The notes under the pieces are model-generated. The model was not told the origin of the DNA and did not search any database. It saw nothing but the letters and a program-made list of their open reading frames with translations. From an uncultured Eubacteriales bacterium (GTDB lineage: Bacteria; Bacillota; Clostridia; Oscillospirales; Acutalibacteraceae), in contig ONFG01000003.1 of NCBI GenBank assembly GCA_900317025.1, positions 1 through 64,000 of the forward strand: a stretch of 64,000 nucleotides of DNA, written 5' to 3'. Shown here in pieces: positions 1 to 8,550 of this stretch. Numbering within the stretch: the stretch's first letter is position 1; every line of letters begins with the position of its first letter. The position numbers and the translations under genes were made by a program.

Positions 1-281
1 TTCTTAAGAGATTCCTCTACGGATTTTTTGCACTCATCATACCCGTAATGCTCCACCCACACCTTGGTGGTCAGGAAAATATCCTCACGGGGAACACCGG
101 ACTTTTCAATCGCTGTACCGACCTCTTCTTCATTAAAATAACTCTGAGCCGTATCAAGGCTGCGGTATCCTGCTTTCAGCGCATCCAGGACGCACCTTTC
201 GCACTCATCCTTTGTCACCTGATATACGCCATAGCCTAAGATCGGCATCTTGATTCCATTAGAAAGTGTTACATATTTCAT
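1..281 (-). CDS. Aldo/keto reductase, N-terminal part (cut by window edge)
   Basis: The first 93 residues of a NADPH-dependent aldo/keto reductase of the 2,5-diketo-D-gluconate reductase type are visible. The catalytic Asp43 and Tyr48 lie in SLDTAQSYFNEE and the catalytic Lys73 in LTTKVW; the conserved His and the cofactor-binding C-terminus lie outside the window. The ATG at 281 is preceded by a GAAGGAG ribosome binding site nine bases upstream. Family members reduce aldehydes and ketones in the cytosol; the substrate cannot be told. It lies downstream of the LysR gene on the same strand, but a terminator separates them. Confidence 0.9.
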   Translation of the reverse strand, partial: MKYVTLSNGIKMPILGYGVYQVTKDECERCVLDALKAGYRSLDTAQSYFNEEEVGTAIEKSGVPREDIFLTTKVWVEHYGYDECKKSVEESLK

Positions 282-338
282 CGTAAAATTCTCCTTCAAT
301 ATATCGGTACATTCCGTAACCTTGATTTAAGTATAAGA

Positions 339-367
339 AAAAGAGACCTCAAACAGAAGTCTCTTTT
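339..367 (-). terminator. Rho-independent terminator after the LysR gene
   Basis: Perfect 9-bp stem AAAAGAGAC/GTCTCTTTT with an 11-nt loop. Read on the minus strand it is followed by TTTTTCTT and lies about 30 nt after the stop codon of the LysR gene, so it should end that transcript before the aldo/keto reductase. Confidence 0.8.
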
Positions 368-398
368 CGGAACACAGTTTATACCAAAAGGTATAAAC

Positions 399-1289
399 TC
401 ATATAATTTCTTTTAATGCGCTCAGAAATTGTTTCACTTTTTTATCCGGGGTTCTGGAGTACATCAAACCGTATGGCATATCATACTTCCAGCCCATGCG
501 GACAGTCTTTAGGAGTGGGTGTACTGTTTTCCACCGCTCAGTGGTAACAAGAAGCCTGCCGCCGTTCTCACATTCATTGAAAACACCTGTGTTATAGAGC
601 GGAAAATCTACGATTTTTACCTGCGGATGATTGGCGACAAGGTATTCACGCAGTGCATCCATGCTGCCCATACTGCCCGGGGAGAGCATCATCAGTTCCT
701 GCCCGTAAAGGTCTTTGACAGACAGACGTTTTTTCTTGGCAAGAGGATGATTGACCGAAAAAGCCACGCATAGCTTGTCCCGGGTCAATTCAATGCCATT
801 ACATTCGCGGTAGTTTAACAGATCCTCATCGAACAGTCCTGCGACCACATCGATGGTTTCGCCGAGATTTTTCAGGATCATCCTTGCATTCTCAGGAGTA
901 TTATCGAAAGGCACAAGCTGGAATTTCAGCCCCGGCAGGATTTCGGACAGTTTCGGCCATAGTTCCACAAGTACTTCCGCCGGTGTCATAGGCGACGTGC
1001 CGATGCGGATAATGTGTCCGTCACTCTTCATGGAAGAGATGGCTCTTGATGCGGCTTCACGGCTCATTCTGATCAGTTCCGGCGCATCCTTCTTTAAGGA
1101 TTCACCGGCTTTTGTCAGTTTCAGCCCTCTGTGTGTTCTCTCAAGAAGGCGAACGCCAAGGTCATCTTCTAAAAGATTGATCTGCTTGATGACCGCAGAT
1201 GGTGTGATGTACCCTGCTTCCGCAGCTTTGGAGAAGCTCCCAAGCTCCGCCACCTGCAGGAATAAATCCAGATGTGGATCATACAGCAT
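399..1289 (-). CDS. LysR-family transcriptional regulator
   Basis: A 296-residue LysR-type regulator of normal family length. The N-terminal winged helix-turn-helix covers about residues 5-65 (FSKAAEAGYITPSAVIKQI, then LEDDLGVRLLERTHRGLKLT), and the rest is a periplasmic-binding-like effector domain. I chose ATG 1289 because a GAGGTG ribosome binding site sits six bases upstream; a GTG at 1298 would overlap that site. The start overlaps the end of the TMEM175 gene by about 10 bp, so XRE, TMEM175 and LysR probably form one unit. Its target may be the adjacent aldo/keto reductase, but that is only inference. Confidence 0.9.
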   Translation of the reverse strand: MLYDPHLDLFLQVAELGSFSKAAEAGYITPSAVIKQINLLEDDLGVRLLERTHRGLKLTKAGESLKKDAPELIRMSREAASRAISSMKSDGHIIRIGTSPMTPAEVLVELWPKLSEILPGLKFQLVPFDNTPENARMILKNLGETIDVVAGLFDEDLLNYRECNGIELTRDKLCVAFSVNHPLAKKKRLSVKDLYGQELMMLSPGSMGSMDALREYLVANHPQVKIVDFPLYNTGVFNECENGGRLLVTTERWKTVHPLLKTVRMGWKYDMPYGLMYSRTPDKKVKQFLSALKEII

Positions 1290-1872
1290 CGATCTCACCT
1301 CGTTTCTTGTTTTTTCGATTCACTATATGTGGAAGGAAGGTCACCACACACCCTGCCAGGATAACGGCAAACATGGTAATCGGCGGATAAACAAAGATCG
1401 CAAGAACAATGCCAATCGCCTTAATGATTAGGTCAGCTGCAACGATTTTTCGGGAACTATAGTCCAACGCGCTCATCGAACCGTTGGCTCTTGCCACTGC
1501 CCGCCCAAGCGCCATGTTGGATAGTGAAACACATATCACCACCACGCTGTAAAGCATCTGCGCAAAAAGGCTTGTAAAGTGATCACTAACAAAGGATGTC
1601 ACATACGGGAAGAAAGAGGCAAAAAACAGCATGATGATGCTCCACCAGAGCACCCTGTTATCTATCTTCTCAACTTTGCTCCACTGGTTATGGATATTCA
1701 CCCACATGGCACCGAGCCAGAAGAAGGAAACAGCATAGGAAAAGAAATCAGATTTTAGCGCCAAGAGCGAAGCCCAATCTGCCGCTTCCGGTTTCTTCAG
1801 TTCCATCACCATTATTGTCATGATGATCGCCAATATCGCATCCGTAAATGCGCTGAGTCTTTCTTTGCTCAT
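1279..1872 (-). CDS. TMEM175-family (DUF1211) potassium channel protein
   Basis: A 197-residue integral membrane protein. The N-terminus, RLSAFTDAILAIIMTIMV, matches the signature of the DUF1211/TMEM175 family (RxxAFxDAIxAI), whose characterised members are K+ channels. About six hydrophobic segments can be seen, and the C-terminus is basic. The start codon shares an ATGA overlap with the stop of the XRE gene upstream, which implies translational coupling. Ion selectivity is known only for the family and is not proven here. Confidence 0.85.
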   Translation of the reverse strand: MSKERLSAFTDAILAIIMTIMVMELKKPEAADWASLLALKSDFFSYAVSFFWLGAMWVNIHNQWSKVEKIDNRVLWWSIIMLFFASFFPYVTSFVSDHFTSLFAQMLYSVVVICVSLSNMALGRAVARANGSMSALDYSSRKIVAADLIIKAIGIVLAIFVYPPITMFAVILAGCVVTFLPHIVNRKNKKRGEIDAV

Positions 1873-2093
1873 TCTTCAGCAGCCCCTTTCTTCTTCACAT
1901 AGACAAGCTGGATGTCGTAGCCCAGCTTATCGAGCATATCCACAAAGACCTTATTGATGATGCCCTCTTTCTTGTTTATCAGCCTGCTGACATACGGTGC
2001 AGAGGTGCCGACCATCTGCGCCAGCTGTGCCTGTGTGACACCTTCCTCCAGACATTTTACTTTTACATCGATCTCAAGGTTGTTCTTAATCAT
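1869..2093 (-). CDS. Small XRE-type helix-turn-helix regulator
   Basis: A 74-residue protein with a lambda-repressor-like helix-turn-helix at about residues 18-45 (VTQAQLAQMVGTSAPYVSRL), followed by a short tail. It looks like a stand-alone DNA-binding protein, probably the first gene of the XRE-TMEM175-LysR unit, and may regulate it. The ATG at 2093 has a GGAG ribosome binding site, and an extended -10 box lies about 50 bp upstream. Confidence 0.8.
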   Translation of the reverse strand: MIKNNLEIDVKVKCLEEGVTQAQLAQMVGTSAPYVSRLINKKEGIINKVFVDMLDKLGYDIQLVYVKKKGAAEE

Positions 2094-2140
2094 ATCTTAG
2101 CTCCATTTCGTGCAATCTTGTTTCACTAATCGGACAATTA

Positions 2141-2149
2141 ATTATATCA
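2141..2149 (-). promoter_or_regulatory. Candidate extended -10 promoter of the XRE operon
   Basis: On the minus strand the sequence TGATATAAT (TGnTATAAT, extended -10) lies about 50 bp before the XRE start codon. No good -35 box is visible, which is tolerated with an extended -10. Confidence 0.5.
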
Positions 2150-2166
2150 CAAATTCATGAATATTT

Positions 2167-3179
2167 CTACCATCGAGCAAAAAAAGAGCCTGTGAACACT
2201 TGTTGGTTTGTCAATGATGTGTTACACATTTTTAAGAAAAAAATAACCTCACCGGTATCTAAAAAGTGATCAAGAAATACACGAGGAGATTTCCACCCGA
2301 GAGGGCGCATAGGAAAGTTGTTGTATCTTCTGGTGTGTACAGCTAATTGCTTTCTGAAGTCGTCGAATGAGTAGAATTTATGGGAAGCGTAGAATTATTC
2401 GTTGTCCTTACGATAAGAGCGTTCCACCTTTCCATTATGTCGAGGTGTGTAAGGTCTGATCAGGTTGTGCCTGATATCCAGTTCGGCGAGCCGAGCTTCA
2501 AACATAGTCTTATCAACATTACTTTTACTGCCACCAAATTTTTTTGTAAATTCTGTGCCGTTATCAGTTTGTACGCACTCGATCTCAAACGGAAATGCTT
2601 TTATCAGCTGATTAAGAAATGCCGTTGAAGAATATGTGCTGTACTCGGCAAAAGCGGCTATATAACGGAATCGGGTGTATTCGTCTATCGCTGTGTACTG
2701 ATAGTATTTTTACCCTTAGCAGCACCCACAAGGCATGCCGCCGGAACGTATTTGACGTCAATCTGAACACGCTGTCCGGGATAATACATCTTCTCATAAG
2801 GCTTTGGAACATATTTTGGATTAGGGAGTGTTTTTCGTGGTTATCCAAGCTTGCGAAGCACTCGGTAAAGCCCGGTAACACTTCGCTTATACTCTCTCTG
2901 CCTAAGCTTGACCCAGAATACGACCAGCCCGGCGTTGGGATTTCTGCGGCGCATATCCTTTATTAGCTTTATTTCTTCTTCTGTATGTTGATTGGGGTGA
3001 TGTTTAGGCTTGCGCGAACGATCGGCAAGAGATTGGAGCGTTCCGTCATACCTTCTCTTCCAAAAGTAGATATATTGACTGGTAACATTGTACTTTATTG
3101 CCGCTTTTGTTACTTCATTTTTCTCGGAGTATTTAATTAGGGATTGACGAAACATCATCTTTTGTTTTACAGTATTCAT
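2167..3179 (-). pseudogene. Broken IS481-like DDE transposase
   Basis: The reading frame starts at ATG 3179 with an N-terminal helix-turn-helix (NEVTKAAIKYNVTSQYIYFW) and continues into an rve integrase core. All three catalytic acids can still be placed: Asp in QIDVKYV, Asp in QTDNGTEF and Glu in HNGKVERSY. Three lesions kill it: an in-frame TAA at 2841-2843, an extra A in an A-run near 2711 that shifts the frame, and a TAA at 2395-2397 where relatives have Tyr. The frame runs past the left inverted repeat to a TAG at 2167. Confidence 0.85.
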
Positions 3180-3272
3180 AGCAAATAGGATCTCCTTTGT
3201 TCTGTTTTTGGTGGTAGATTAACTGTAACACAGGTTTTTCCTATTTGCTATTCTTTTTTTAACTGTAACACA
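2218..3272 (-). mobile_element. Decayed IS481-like insertion sequence
   Basis: The element is about 1.05 kb, bounded by the 9-bp inverted ends TGTGTTACA (2218-2226) and TGTAACACA (3264-3272). It holds one broken DDE transposase on the minus strand. The right end also has a second, direct copy of AACTGTAACACA (3221-3232 and 3261-3272), so the exact right boundary could be 3232 or 3272. No obvious target-site duplication is seen. Beyond its right end lies the truncated tail of ecfT, while the left flank is unrelated sequence, so a deletion or rearrangement accompanied the insertion. Confidence 0.7.
3179..3250. repeat. 12-bp inverted repeat around the transposase start
   Basis: TAGCAAATAGGA (3179-3190) and TCCTATTTGCTA (3239-3250) are perfect inverted copies. 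The inner arm covers the bases just upstream of the transposase ATG next to its AAGGAG ribosome binding site. A transcript entering from outside could fold and hide the start site, a known way for insertion sequences to damp read-through expression. Confidence 0.6.
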
Positions 3273-3282
3273 TAAATTGTAA

Positions 3283-3501
3283 TCCTACATTCTCGAATAC
3301 AGACTGATACCGCTCATGGTGTGCTCGGTCAACATCGGCAACGAGCTTTCGGCGGCAGTGCTGACCAGAGGGCTTGGTACAGCGGTCAAGCGCACAAATA
3401 TATGCAGGATAGGTTTTCGCGTTCAGGATATCGTAATTCTGCTGTCGCTGTTGATCGTATATATTCTTTTTATGTTTGGAAAGGTCGGTGCGGTAATATG
3501 A
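3283..3501 (+). pseudogene. ecfT: 3' remnant of ECF transporter T component (EcfT)
   Basis: An open frame without a start runs from next to the IS right end to the TGA at 3499. The translated tail (SYILEYRLIPLMVCSVNIG, then AAVLTRGLG and a final hydrophobic helix) resembles the C-terminus of the EcfT/CbiQ transmembrane subunit, including the Ala-x-x-x-Arg-Gly coupling motif that contacts the ATPases. The first two thirds of the gene are missing, replaced by the IS. The stop overlaps the ATPase start as ATGA, so this was an ecfT-ecfA operon. Confidence 0.7.
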
Positions 3502-4672
3502 GCGAGATCGCGGCAGCTATCAAGAATGTGAGCTTTCAATATCAAAACGTAAATGATAATGCGTTAAATAATATTGATCTCACGATATTCAAGGGTGAGT
3601 GCGTGCTGCTTTGCGGCGACTCGGGCAGCGGCAAAACCAGCGTAACGCGGCTTCTTAACGGGCTGCTTGATCGGAGTATTTTCAACCTATCGGGCGGCGA
3701 AAAGCAAAAGATCTCGTGCGCCGACGCTGCGGCTATGCAGCCCGATATTTTTGTACTTGACGAGCCGCCTTCAAATCTCGATATTGATTCCATCGAGCAG
3801 CTTAAAGGTATCTTGCGGCTTTGAAAAAAAGCGGCAAAACGATTGTTATTGCGGAGCATCGTTTGGGGTGGCTTTCTTCACTTTGCGACAGAGTGATCCT
3901 TATGGAAAACGAACGTATTTTCGGAGAGTATGACGGGAGCAGCTTTTTCTCGTTGGATCCGGATAGTCTTACGTCAATTGGTTTGCGCTCTTTTAATTGC
4001 CCGAACAATTATTTTGACGGTAAAACCGGACTGTATGCCATCAAAGGCAGCACAGCAAAAGAGAATATGATCCTTAGCGATTCTTATTACTGCTATAGCA
4101 GACAGTCTGCGCTGAAAATAGGCAGCTTAGAGTTACCGGAAAAATCAGTTATCGCGGTAACAGGTCATAATGGAGCGGGAAAATCTACGTTTGTGAAGTG
4201 TCTGTGTAGCTTGCAGCGAGGCTTTAAGGGCAAAGTGATAGTGAACGGGGTCACGTACAATCCCCGAAAGATGCGGAAGATATCTTATATGGTGATGCAG
4301 GACGTAAATCATCAGTTGTTTGCCGAAACGGTGCTCGAAGAGGTCATGTTAGGCGCAGACAAAAGCGATGAAGATAAAGCGCTCGCAATTCTCAAAAGGC
4401 TCGGTATCGAGCAGTATAAAGACCGCCACCCGATGTCGCTTTCGGGAGGACAGAAGCAGCGAGTCGCCATCGCGTCTGCTCTGCTTGCAAAGAAAAGGCT
4501 TTTCGTCTTTGACGAACCGACAAGCGGACTTTATTTCAGAAGTATGGAAGCGACAGCAAAGCTACTTCGCGGTATTTCGATTGAGTGTAGCGTTCTGATC
4601 GTTACACACGACCCTGAGCTTATCGACCGCTGCTGCACACATATCCTGCATATTAAAAACGGACAGATATGA
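3498..4672 (+). pseudogene. Fused double ECF-transporter ATPase (EcfA1A2-like), deleted and frameshifted
   Basis: Two ABC nucleotide-binding domains lie in tandem, as in the fused ECF/CbiO ATPases that energise vitamin or metal uptake. The first half (3498-3824) keeps Walker A GDSGSGKTS, signature LSGGEKQK and Walker B VLDEPP, but has lost roughly 70 residues, including the Q-loop, between the Walker A region and the signature. A one-base frameshift at about 3821 separates it from the second half (3821-4672), which has Walker A GHNGAGKST, Q-loop MQD, signature LSGGQKQR, Walker B VFDEPT and switch His VTHD. The D-loop after SGL carries Tyr where Asp is usual. With ecfT truncated too, the transporter is dead. 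Confidence 0.85.
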
Positions 4673-4680
4673 TATAACGA

Positions 4681-4709
4681 AAAGCTCCCGGAAGTCCGGG
4701 AGCTTTTTT
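4681..4709. terminator. Bidirectional terminator between ECF remnant and MATE gene
   Basis: A perfect 12-bp stem, AAAGCTCCCGGA/TCCGGGAGCTTT, with T-runs on both strands lies between the two convergent genes. Confidence 0.85.
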
Positions 4710-6139
4710 CATGCGCCATAGCGCCCCTGTAACGCGCGCCTTTTGAAACGCGTCTCAAGTAGGATAATGAAAAGTATGCCGCGCACTATAAGCTCGATAC
4801 ACATCGCCGTCCATATTCCGGGAAGCCCGTAGGAGGTGGCCAGGAGCGCAGCGAGCGGGATACGGACTACCCACATACTCACGAAGTTCAGTACGCTTGA
4901 AACTGCGGTATCCCCCGCGCCGCGGAAAACGCCGGACGCGACTATCGAAGCGGCGTACATCGGCTCGGCAAACGCCTCGATGCGCAGTATCTCCGCGCCG
5001 AGCTGCCTTATCGCCTCGTCGGGAGTAAGAAGAGCGATCATCTGCGGGGCGAAAGCGAACATCAAAGCGCCGCTCGCCGTCATGACCGCCATTCCGATAG
5101 CCGTCGTAAGGCTGCCGAGGCGCTTCGTTATGTCGCTGCGCTTTGCGCCTATGCACTGACCGATTATCGTTGTAGCTGACGCGCCGATACCGTAGCCCGG
5201 CATATAGCAGAGGCTCTCCGCCGTTATGCCGAAGGAGTTCGCCGCTATCGCCACGGAGCCGAGCGGAGAAACTATCCTTGTGAACGCGATGTACGCGCCG
5301 CAGGTGATCGTTTGCTCGATCGCTACGGGAATGGCTATCCTCACCGCTCTGCCCAGGTCGGCAGGCTTCAACACAAGCCGCTCGCCCTTTCTCAGGTGAA
5401 GCGGCTTTGAGCGCACAAGGAGAAAATAGAGCAGCAAAAAGACGGTCACAACCTCCGAAAGCGCCGTGCCGAGAGCCGCGCCGGTTATCCCGAGGTCGGC
5501 TCCGGGGAGCGTGAACGAAAGCCCAAAAAGAGATAGCCCTCTCGGCGGGAAGATGAGCAGCGCGTTGAAGATGACGTCAAGCGCGCACATCACGATCTCG
5601 AGAATTCCCGGTATCTTCATGTCGCCGCTGCATTGGAGCATTCCCGCGGCGGTATAGTTCATCCCGACGACCGGCAGCGAAAGCGCGAAGACGAGAAAAT
5701 ATGCTGACGCGCCCTTGCAAAGCGCCTCACCGCCGCCGAGCCAGACCGGCAAACGGTCGCTCACCAAAGCACCGACAGCAAGAAGCAAAAGGCTGAATAA
5801 CGCGACTGTTAAAAGCCCTTGCTTGACGATGCTGCGGGCGCCCGTTTCGTCTTTAGCGCCTATCCTGTTCGCGATCTGCACGGTGAAGCCGGCAGCGGCA
5901 GCCATGCTCAGCCCGCCGAAAAGCCATGTGCTCGATGAAACGAGTCCGATCGCCGCCGAAGCATCTGCGCCGAGCCGACCGACCATAGATGCGTCGATAT
6001 ACTGCATTATGAGGCTCGAAAGCTGAGCGAGTATCGCCGGGACGCTCAGCTCAAAGATCATGGCGATCTGCTGCGCGAGCGTTAACGTTTCACCGTCGCG
6101 CATTCGCTCCAGAAGTGTTTTTTTATTCGCTTTTGTCAT
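4709..6139 (-). CDS. MATE-family multidrug/Na+ antiporter
   Basis: A 476-residue protein with twelve hydrophobic segments and the MATE architecture: two six-helix halves, starting near residues 25 and 255. The early motif LSVPAILAQLSSLIMQYIDA and the GALGTALSE stretch are typical. Members export cationic drugs or metabolites across the inner membrane in exchange for Na+ or H+. The gene follows two small membrane-protein genes on the same strand with a 46-bp gap and may share their promoter at 7447-7475. The substrate cannot be deduced. Confidence 0.92.
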   Translation of the reverse strand: MTKANKKTLLERMRDGETLTLAQQIAMIFELSVPAILAQLSSLIMQYIDASMVGRLGADASAAIGLVSSSTWLFGGLSMAAAAGFTVQIANRIGAKDETGARSIVKQGLLTVALFSLLLLAVGALVSDRLPVWLGGGEALCKGASAYFLVFALSLPVVGMNYTAAGMLQCSGDMKIPGILEIVMCALDVIFNALLIFPPRGLSLFGLSFTLPGADLGITGAALGTALSEVVTVFLLLYFLLVRSKPLHLRKGERLVLKPADLGRAVRIAIPVAIEQTITCGAYIAFTRIVSPLGSVAIAANSFGITAESLCYMPGYGIGASATTIIGQCIGAKRSDITKRLGSLTTAIGMAVMTASGALMFAFAPQMIALLTPDEAIRQLGAEILRIEAFAEPMYAASIVASGVFRGAGDTAVSSVLNFVSMWVVRIPLAALLATSYGLPGIWTAMCIELIVRGILFIILLETRFKRRALQGRYGA

Positions 6140-6185
6140 AGATCAAGTCCCTTTTCGCCGCATCCTGCGCGCTTGGCAGTTCGCT

Positions 6186-6758
6186 TTACTGCCTGTAGCC
6201 TACACGTATCTTGCCGTTTCTTGAGATCATGTAGTCGATCACCTGGTTAAGCTCGTCGTCGCCCTTTCCTCTGCCGGGCAAAGAGCAGAGGTCGATCGTG
6301 CGCCCCTCAAATGTAGTTGCTTTGAGGATACGGGAGTCTTCTATACCGTTTGTCGAATGGATGTATTGATACACTCTCGTCACCTCGGAGTACGGCACCA
6401 CCGTTCCGGTGTTTCGCCCGATGATGAAGCGATCGCCGAGCACCATTCGCCCGTTAAAGGCTCTTCCTGCGTTTGCAAAATCGAAGAGCAGCGTTCTCAT
6501 TGCCTCCGGGTCGGCTTCTATCCCGGCGAGAGTGTCGAAAAAATATCGTTTCATCGCCTTGTTCAGCACAAAGAGAAACCCCGCTATAATAAAGCCTACA
6601 ACGAGCACCGCTATAACGGGAACGATATATGTGCCGATAAAAATAAGCGCCACAGACAGCATCACAACAAAGAATATGGCGAGCACACCGATGACCTGAG
6701 CCACGGCGGGTCTGGAAGCGTATTTGATAAGATCCTTTTTTACTTTTTCGTCATTCAT
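6186..6758 (-). CDS. Two-TM protein of local paralogous family, copy 1
   Basis: A 190-residue protein I do not recognise as a named family. Two hydrophobic helices (about residues 20-65) are followed by a soluble domain of about 115 residues with the motifs GRAFNGRMVLGDRFIIG and LPGRGKGDDELNQVI. It is homologous to the next gene and to the gene at 42212-42805. ATG 6758 is preferred over GTG 6767 because a GGGAGGTG ribosome binding site lies six bases before it; that site also contains the stop codon of the upstream gene, so translation is coupled. Function unknown. Confidence 0.75.
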   Translation of the reverse strand: MNDEKVKKDLIKYASRPAVAQVIGVLAIFFVVMLSVALIFIGTYIVPVIAVLVVGFIIAGFLFVLNKAMKRYFFDTLAGIEADPEAMRTLLFDFANAGRAFNGRMVLGDRFIIGRNTGTVVPYSEVTRVYQYIHSTNGIEDSRILKATTFEGRTIDLCSLPGRGKGDDELNQVIDYMISRNGKIRVGYRQ

Positions 6759-6763
6759 GCCGC

Positions 6764-7333
6764 TCACCTCCCTATGAATCCGACGGCGATGCCGTTATTT
6801 TTTGACGTAACCGTTTCGATCACGCGTTTAAGCTCCTCGTCATCCTTTCCCCTGCCAGGTATCGCGCAGAGGTCGAGCTTGCGCTCGAACGCCGTTTCGA
6901 CGGAGAGGTAACGCGGCTCCTTGCCGATGCATACGTTATTCGGGATCCACTGGTAGATGCGCACAAGCTCGCCGTATTCGCGTATAACGCCGGAGCACTT
7001 GCCCATTATGTAGACGTCACCGAGAATTAGCTTGTCGCCGAATGCCCTTTTGCCGTTTTGGAAATCTGCAAGCAGCCGCGCCGACTTGCTTGAATCCATA
7101 ATGCTTTCCAGCTTCTTTTTGTACTTATGGCGCTGAGAGACCGACAACGCGATGAGCGTTATGCCGAGCAGCAGCGTGAAGATCACGCCGGCAACGATCC
7201 CCACAGGATCGCCCGATATAAAGCTGCCATACGTCACCACTGCACCGACGATAGTCATAAGGATTCCACCGATCAGATAATGACGGCGCGGGTTTGTGTA
7301 ATGTATCAGTTTTTTGTATTCGTTTTTGTCCAT
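6764..7333 (-). CDS. Two-TM protein of local paralogous family, copy 2
   Basis: A 189-residue paralogue of the next gene downstream. Two hydrophobic helices (about residues 18-65) precede the shared domain with GKRAFGDKLILGDVYIMG and IPGRGKDDEELKRVI. ATG 7333 has a GGTGGAG ribosome binding site. A strong sigma-A promoter lies about 110 bp upstream, making this the first gene of a probable three-gene unit that ends with the MATE pump. No enzymatic motif is visible; the Gly-rich PGRGK turn and the LGD strand are the best-conserved parts. Function unknown. Confidence 0.75.
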   Translation of the reverse strand: MDKNEYKKLIHYTNPRRHYLIGGILMTIVGAVVTYGSFISGDPVGIVAGVIFTLLLGITLIALSVSQRHKYKKKLESIMDSSKSARLLADFQNGKRAFGDKLILGDVYIMGKCSGVIREYGELVRIYQWIPNNVCIGKEPRYLSVETAFERKLDLCAIPGRGKDDEELKRVIETVTSKNNGIAVGFIGR

Positions 7334-7446
7334 ATTTCTCCACCCCCGAGGCGCTCTGCGGAGCTTATCCCGCCGGACGCCCGCCCTCTATATTATATGA
7401 TAGAAGAGCCTCCGCGACACTTTTGCGGCTTGGCTTTCATAATACA

Positions 7447-7475
7447 ATTATACAATGTATCTCCATGGATTTCAA
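7447..7475 (-). promoter_or_regulatory. Sigma-A promoter of the paralogue/MATE unit
   Basis: Minus-strand -35 TTGAAA (7470-7475) and -10 TATAAT (7447-7452) with 17-bp spacing. Confidence 0.75.
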
Positions 7476-7490
7476 CACTTATTCTTTTTT

Positions 7491-7590
7491 CGGTCGGCAG
7501 GCGCCGACTGGCAGTTCCGATTTCACTTTACCGATGAGGTCAGTTGGTCTCCGCGCCGAAGCCTACCCACTGAAAATATACACTTATCTT
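7491..7590 (-). repeat. Dispersed intergenic repeat R1, copy 1
   Basis: Reverse-oriented copy of a roughly 90-bp repeat with the conserved core CGGCGCGGAGACC and, downstream, AAAATCGGAACTG-like sequence. Other copies lie at 8583, 40061, 47217, 57864 and 60045. No coding potential. With the promoter on its left it fills most of the 7334-7752 gap; the remainder shows nothing I recognise apart from a GC-rich hairpin near 7717-7740. Confidence 0.65.
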
Positions 7591-7752
7591 TTTTTGGGTC
7601 AGAAAGCGCCAAGCATGTAAGTGTACGATTCAGCAGGCAGAAAAGTAAGGCATATTGGATACGCCGATCCGCGCGGAGAATCGGTGAATAATATGACAAA
7701 CTAAAAGCGCGTACTGCCTGCGGCCGCTCGGCCGCCGACCCGCAATGTTTAA

Positions 7753-7782
7753 TTGACTTATCGACCTCATGAGGAGTATAAT
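7753..7782 (+). promoter_or_regulatory. Sigma-A promoter of the alpha/beta hydrolase gene
   Basis: -35 TTGACT (7753-7758) and -10 TATAAT (7777-7782) with 18-bp spacing, 20 bp before the start codon. Confidence 0.75.
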
Positions 7783-7802
7783 GAAAACAGGGGGTATTAT
7801 TT

Positions 7803-8540
7803 ATGGCGAATAAACAGATAAAAAGGAAAAAGCTTCATGTTATCGGTATTCTGATTCCGGCGGTGGTCGTTGTTTTGACCGCAGCGTTCTTCATTTATAC
7901 AGGCGTTTACTACAAAGCAGCCCCGGATGCGCTCTCGGCGCTTTTGGGAGACGATACCGTCGCAGTCTCGGAAACGGTCGACGGCTGGCTTTTTGATGGC
8001 CCGTCGGATGACGTACTGCTCATTTTCTACGGCGGCGGAAAGGTCGAAGAGGAAGCATACGCACCGCTCATGAGGGAGATCGCCGAGGGCGGCGTCGACA
8101 CTTACCTGGTGAAAATGCCGTTTCGTCTGGCGGTTTTAGACAGCGGCAAGGCAGACAAAGTGATCGCTTCAACAAGCTATGACCGATATATCGTAGGAGG
8201 TCACTCGCTGGGCGGCTCGATGGCTGCATATTTTGCCGCAAACGAACCCAACAAGGTAGACGGCGTGGTGCTTTGCGCCGCTTATGCGACAGAGAAGCTC
8301 GACGGCAGGCTTAAAGTCGTCTCCGCTTACGGCACACAGGACGGGGTTCTGGATTTCAAAAACTACGAAGACAATAAGCCCAATCTCCCGGCAGGCTTTA
8401 CCGAGCTTGTGATAGACGGCGGCAACCACTCGGGATTTGGCTGCTACGGCTTTCAAAAGGGAGACGGCGAGGCACAGATCGAACAGTCCGCTCAAAGAGC
8501 GCTTACCGTCAGCGCCGTTACAGAAGCCTTCAAGGAATGA
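7803..8540 (+). CDS. Membrane-anchored alpha/beta hydrolase
   Basis: A 245-residue protein with a basic N-terminus and one hydrophobic segment (about residues 12-32) that should anchor it outside the membrane or act as an uncleaved signal. The hydrolase domain follows: the nucleophile elbow GHSLGG (Ser about 138), a likely acid in GTQDGV and the catalytic His in GGNHSGFG, matching the PF12695-type alpha/beta hydrolases. ATG 7803 has a CAGGGGG ribosome binding site. It stands alone with its own promoter and terminator. The substrate (an ester or lipid) is not known. Confidence 0.85.
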   Translation: MANKQIKRKKLHVIGILIPAVVVVLTAAFFIYTGVYYKAAPDALSALLGDDTVAVSETVDGWLFDGPSDDVLLIFYGGGKVEEEAYAPLMREIAEGGVDTYLVKMPFRLAVLDSGKADKVIASTSYDRYIVGGHSLGGSMAAYFAANEPNKVDGVVLCAAYATEKLDGRLKVVSAYGTQDGVLDFKNYEDNKPNLPAGFTELVIDGGNHSGFGCYGFQKGDGEAQIEQSAQRALTVSAVTEAFKE

Positions 8541-8550
8541 CAGCGTACAA

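Noticed and set aside
7294..7620. Plus-strand frames in the 7.3-7.7 kb gap
   Set aside because: They run through the promoter and repeat R1 and have no protein-like composition.
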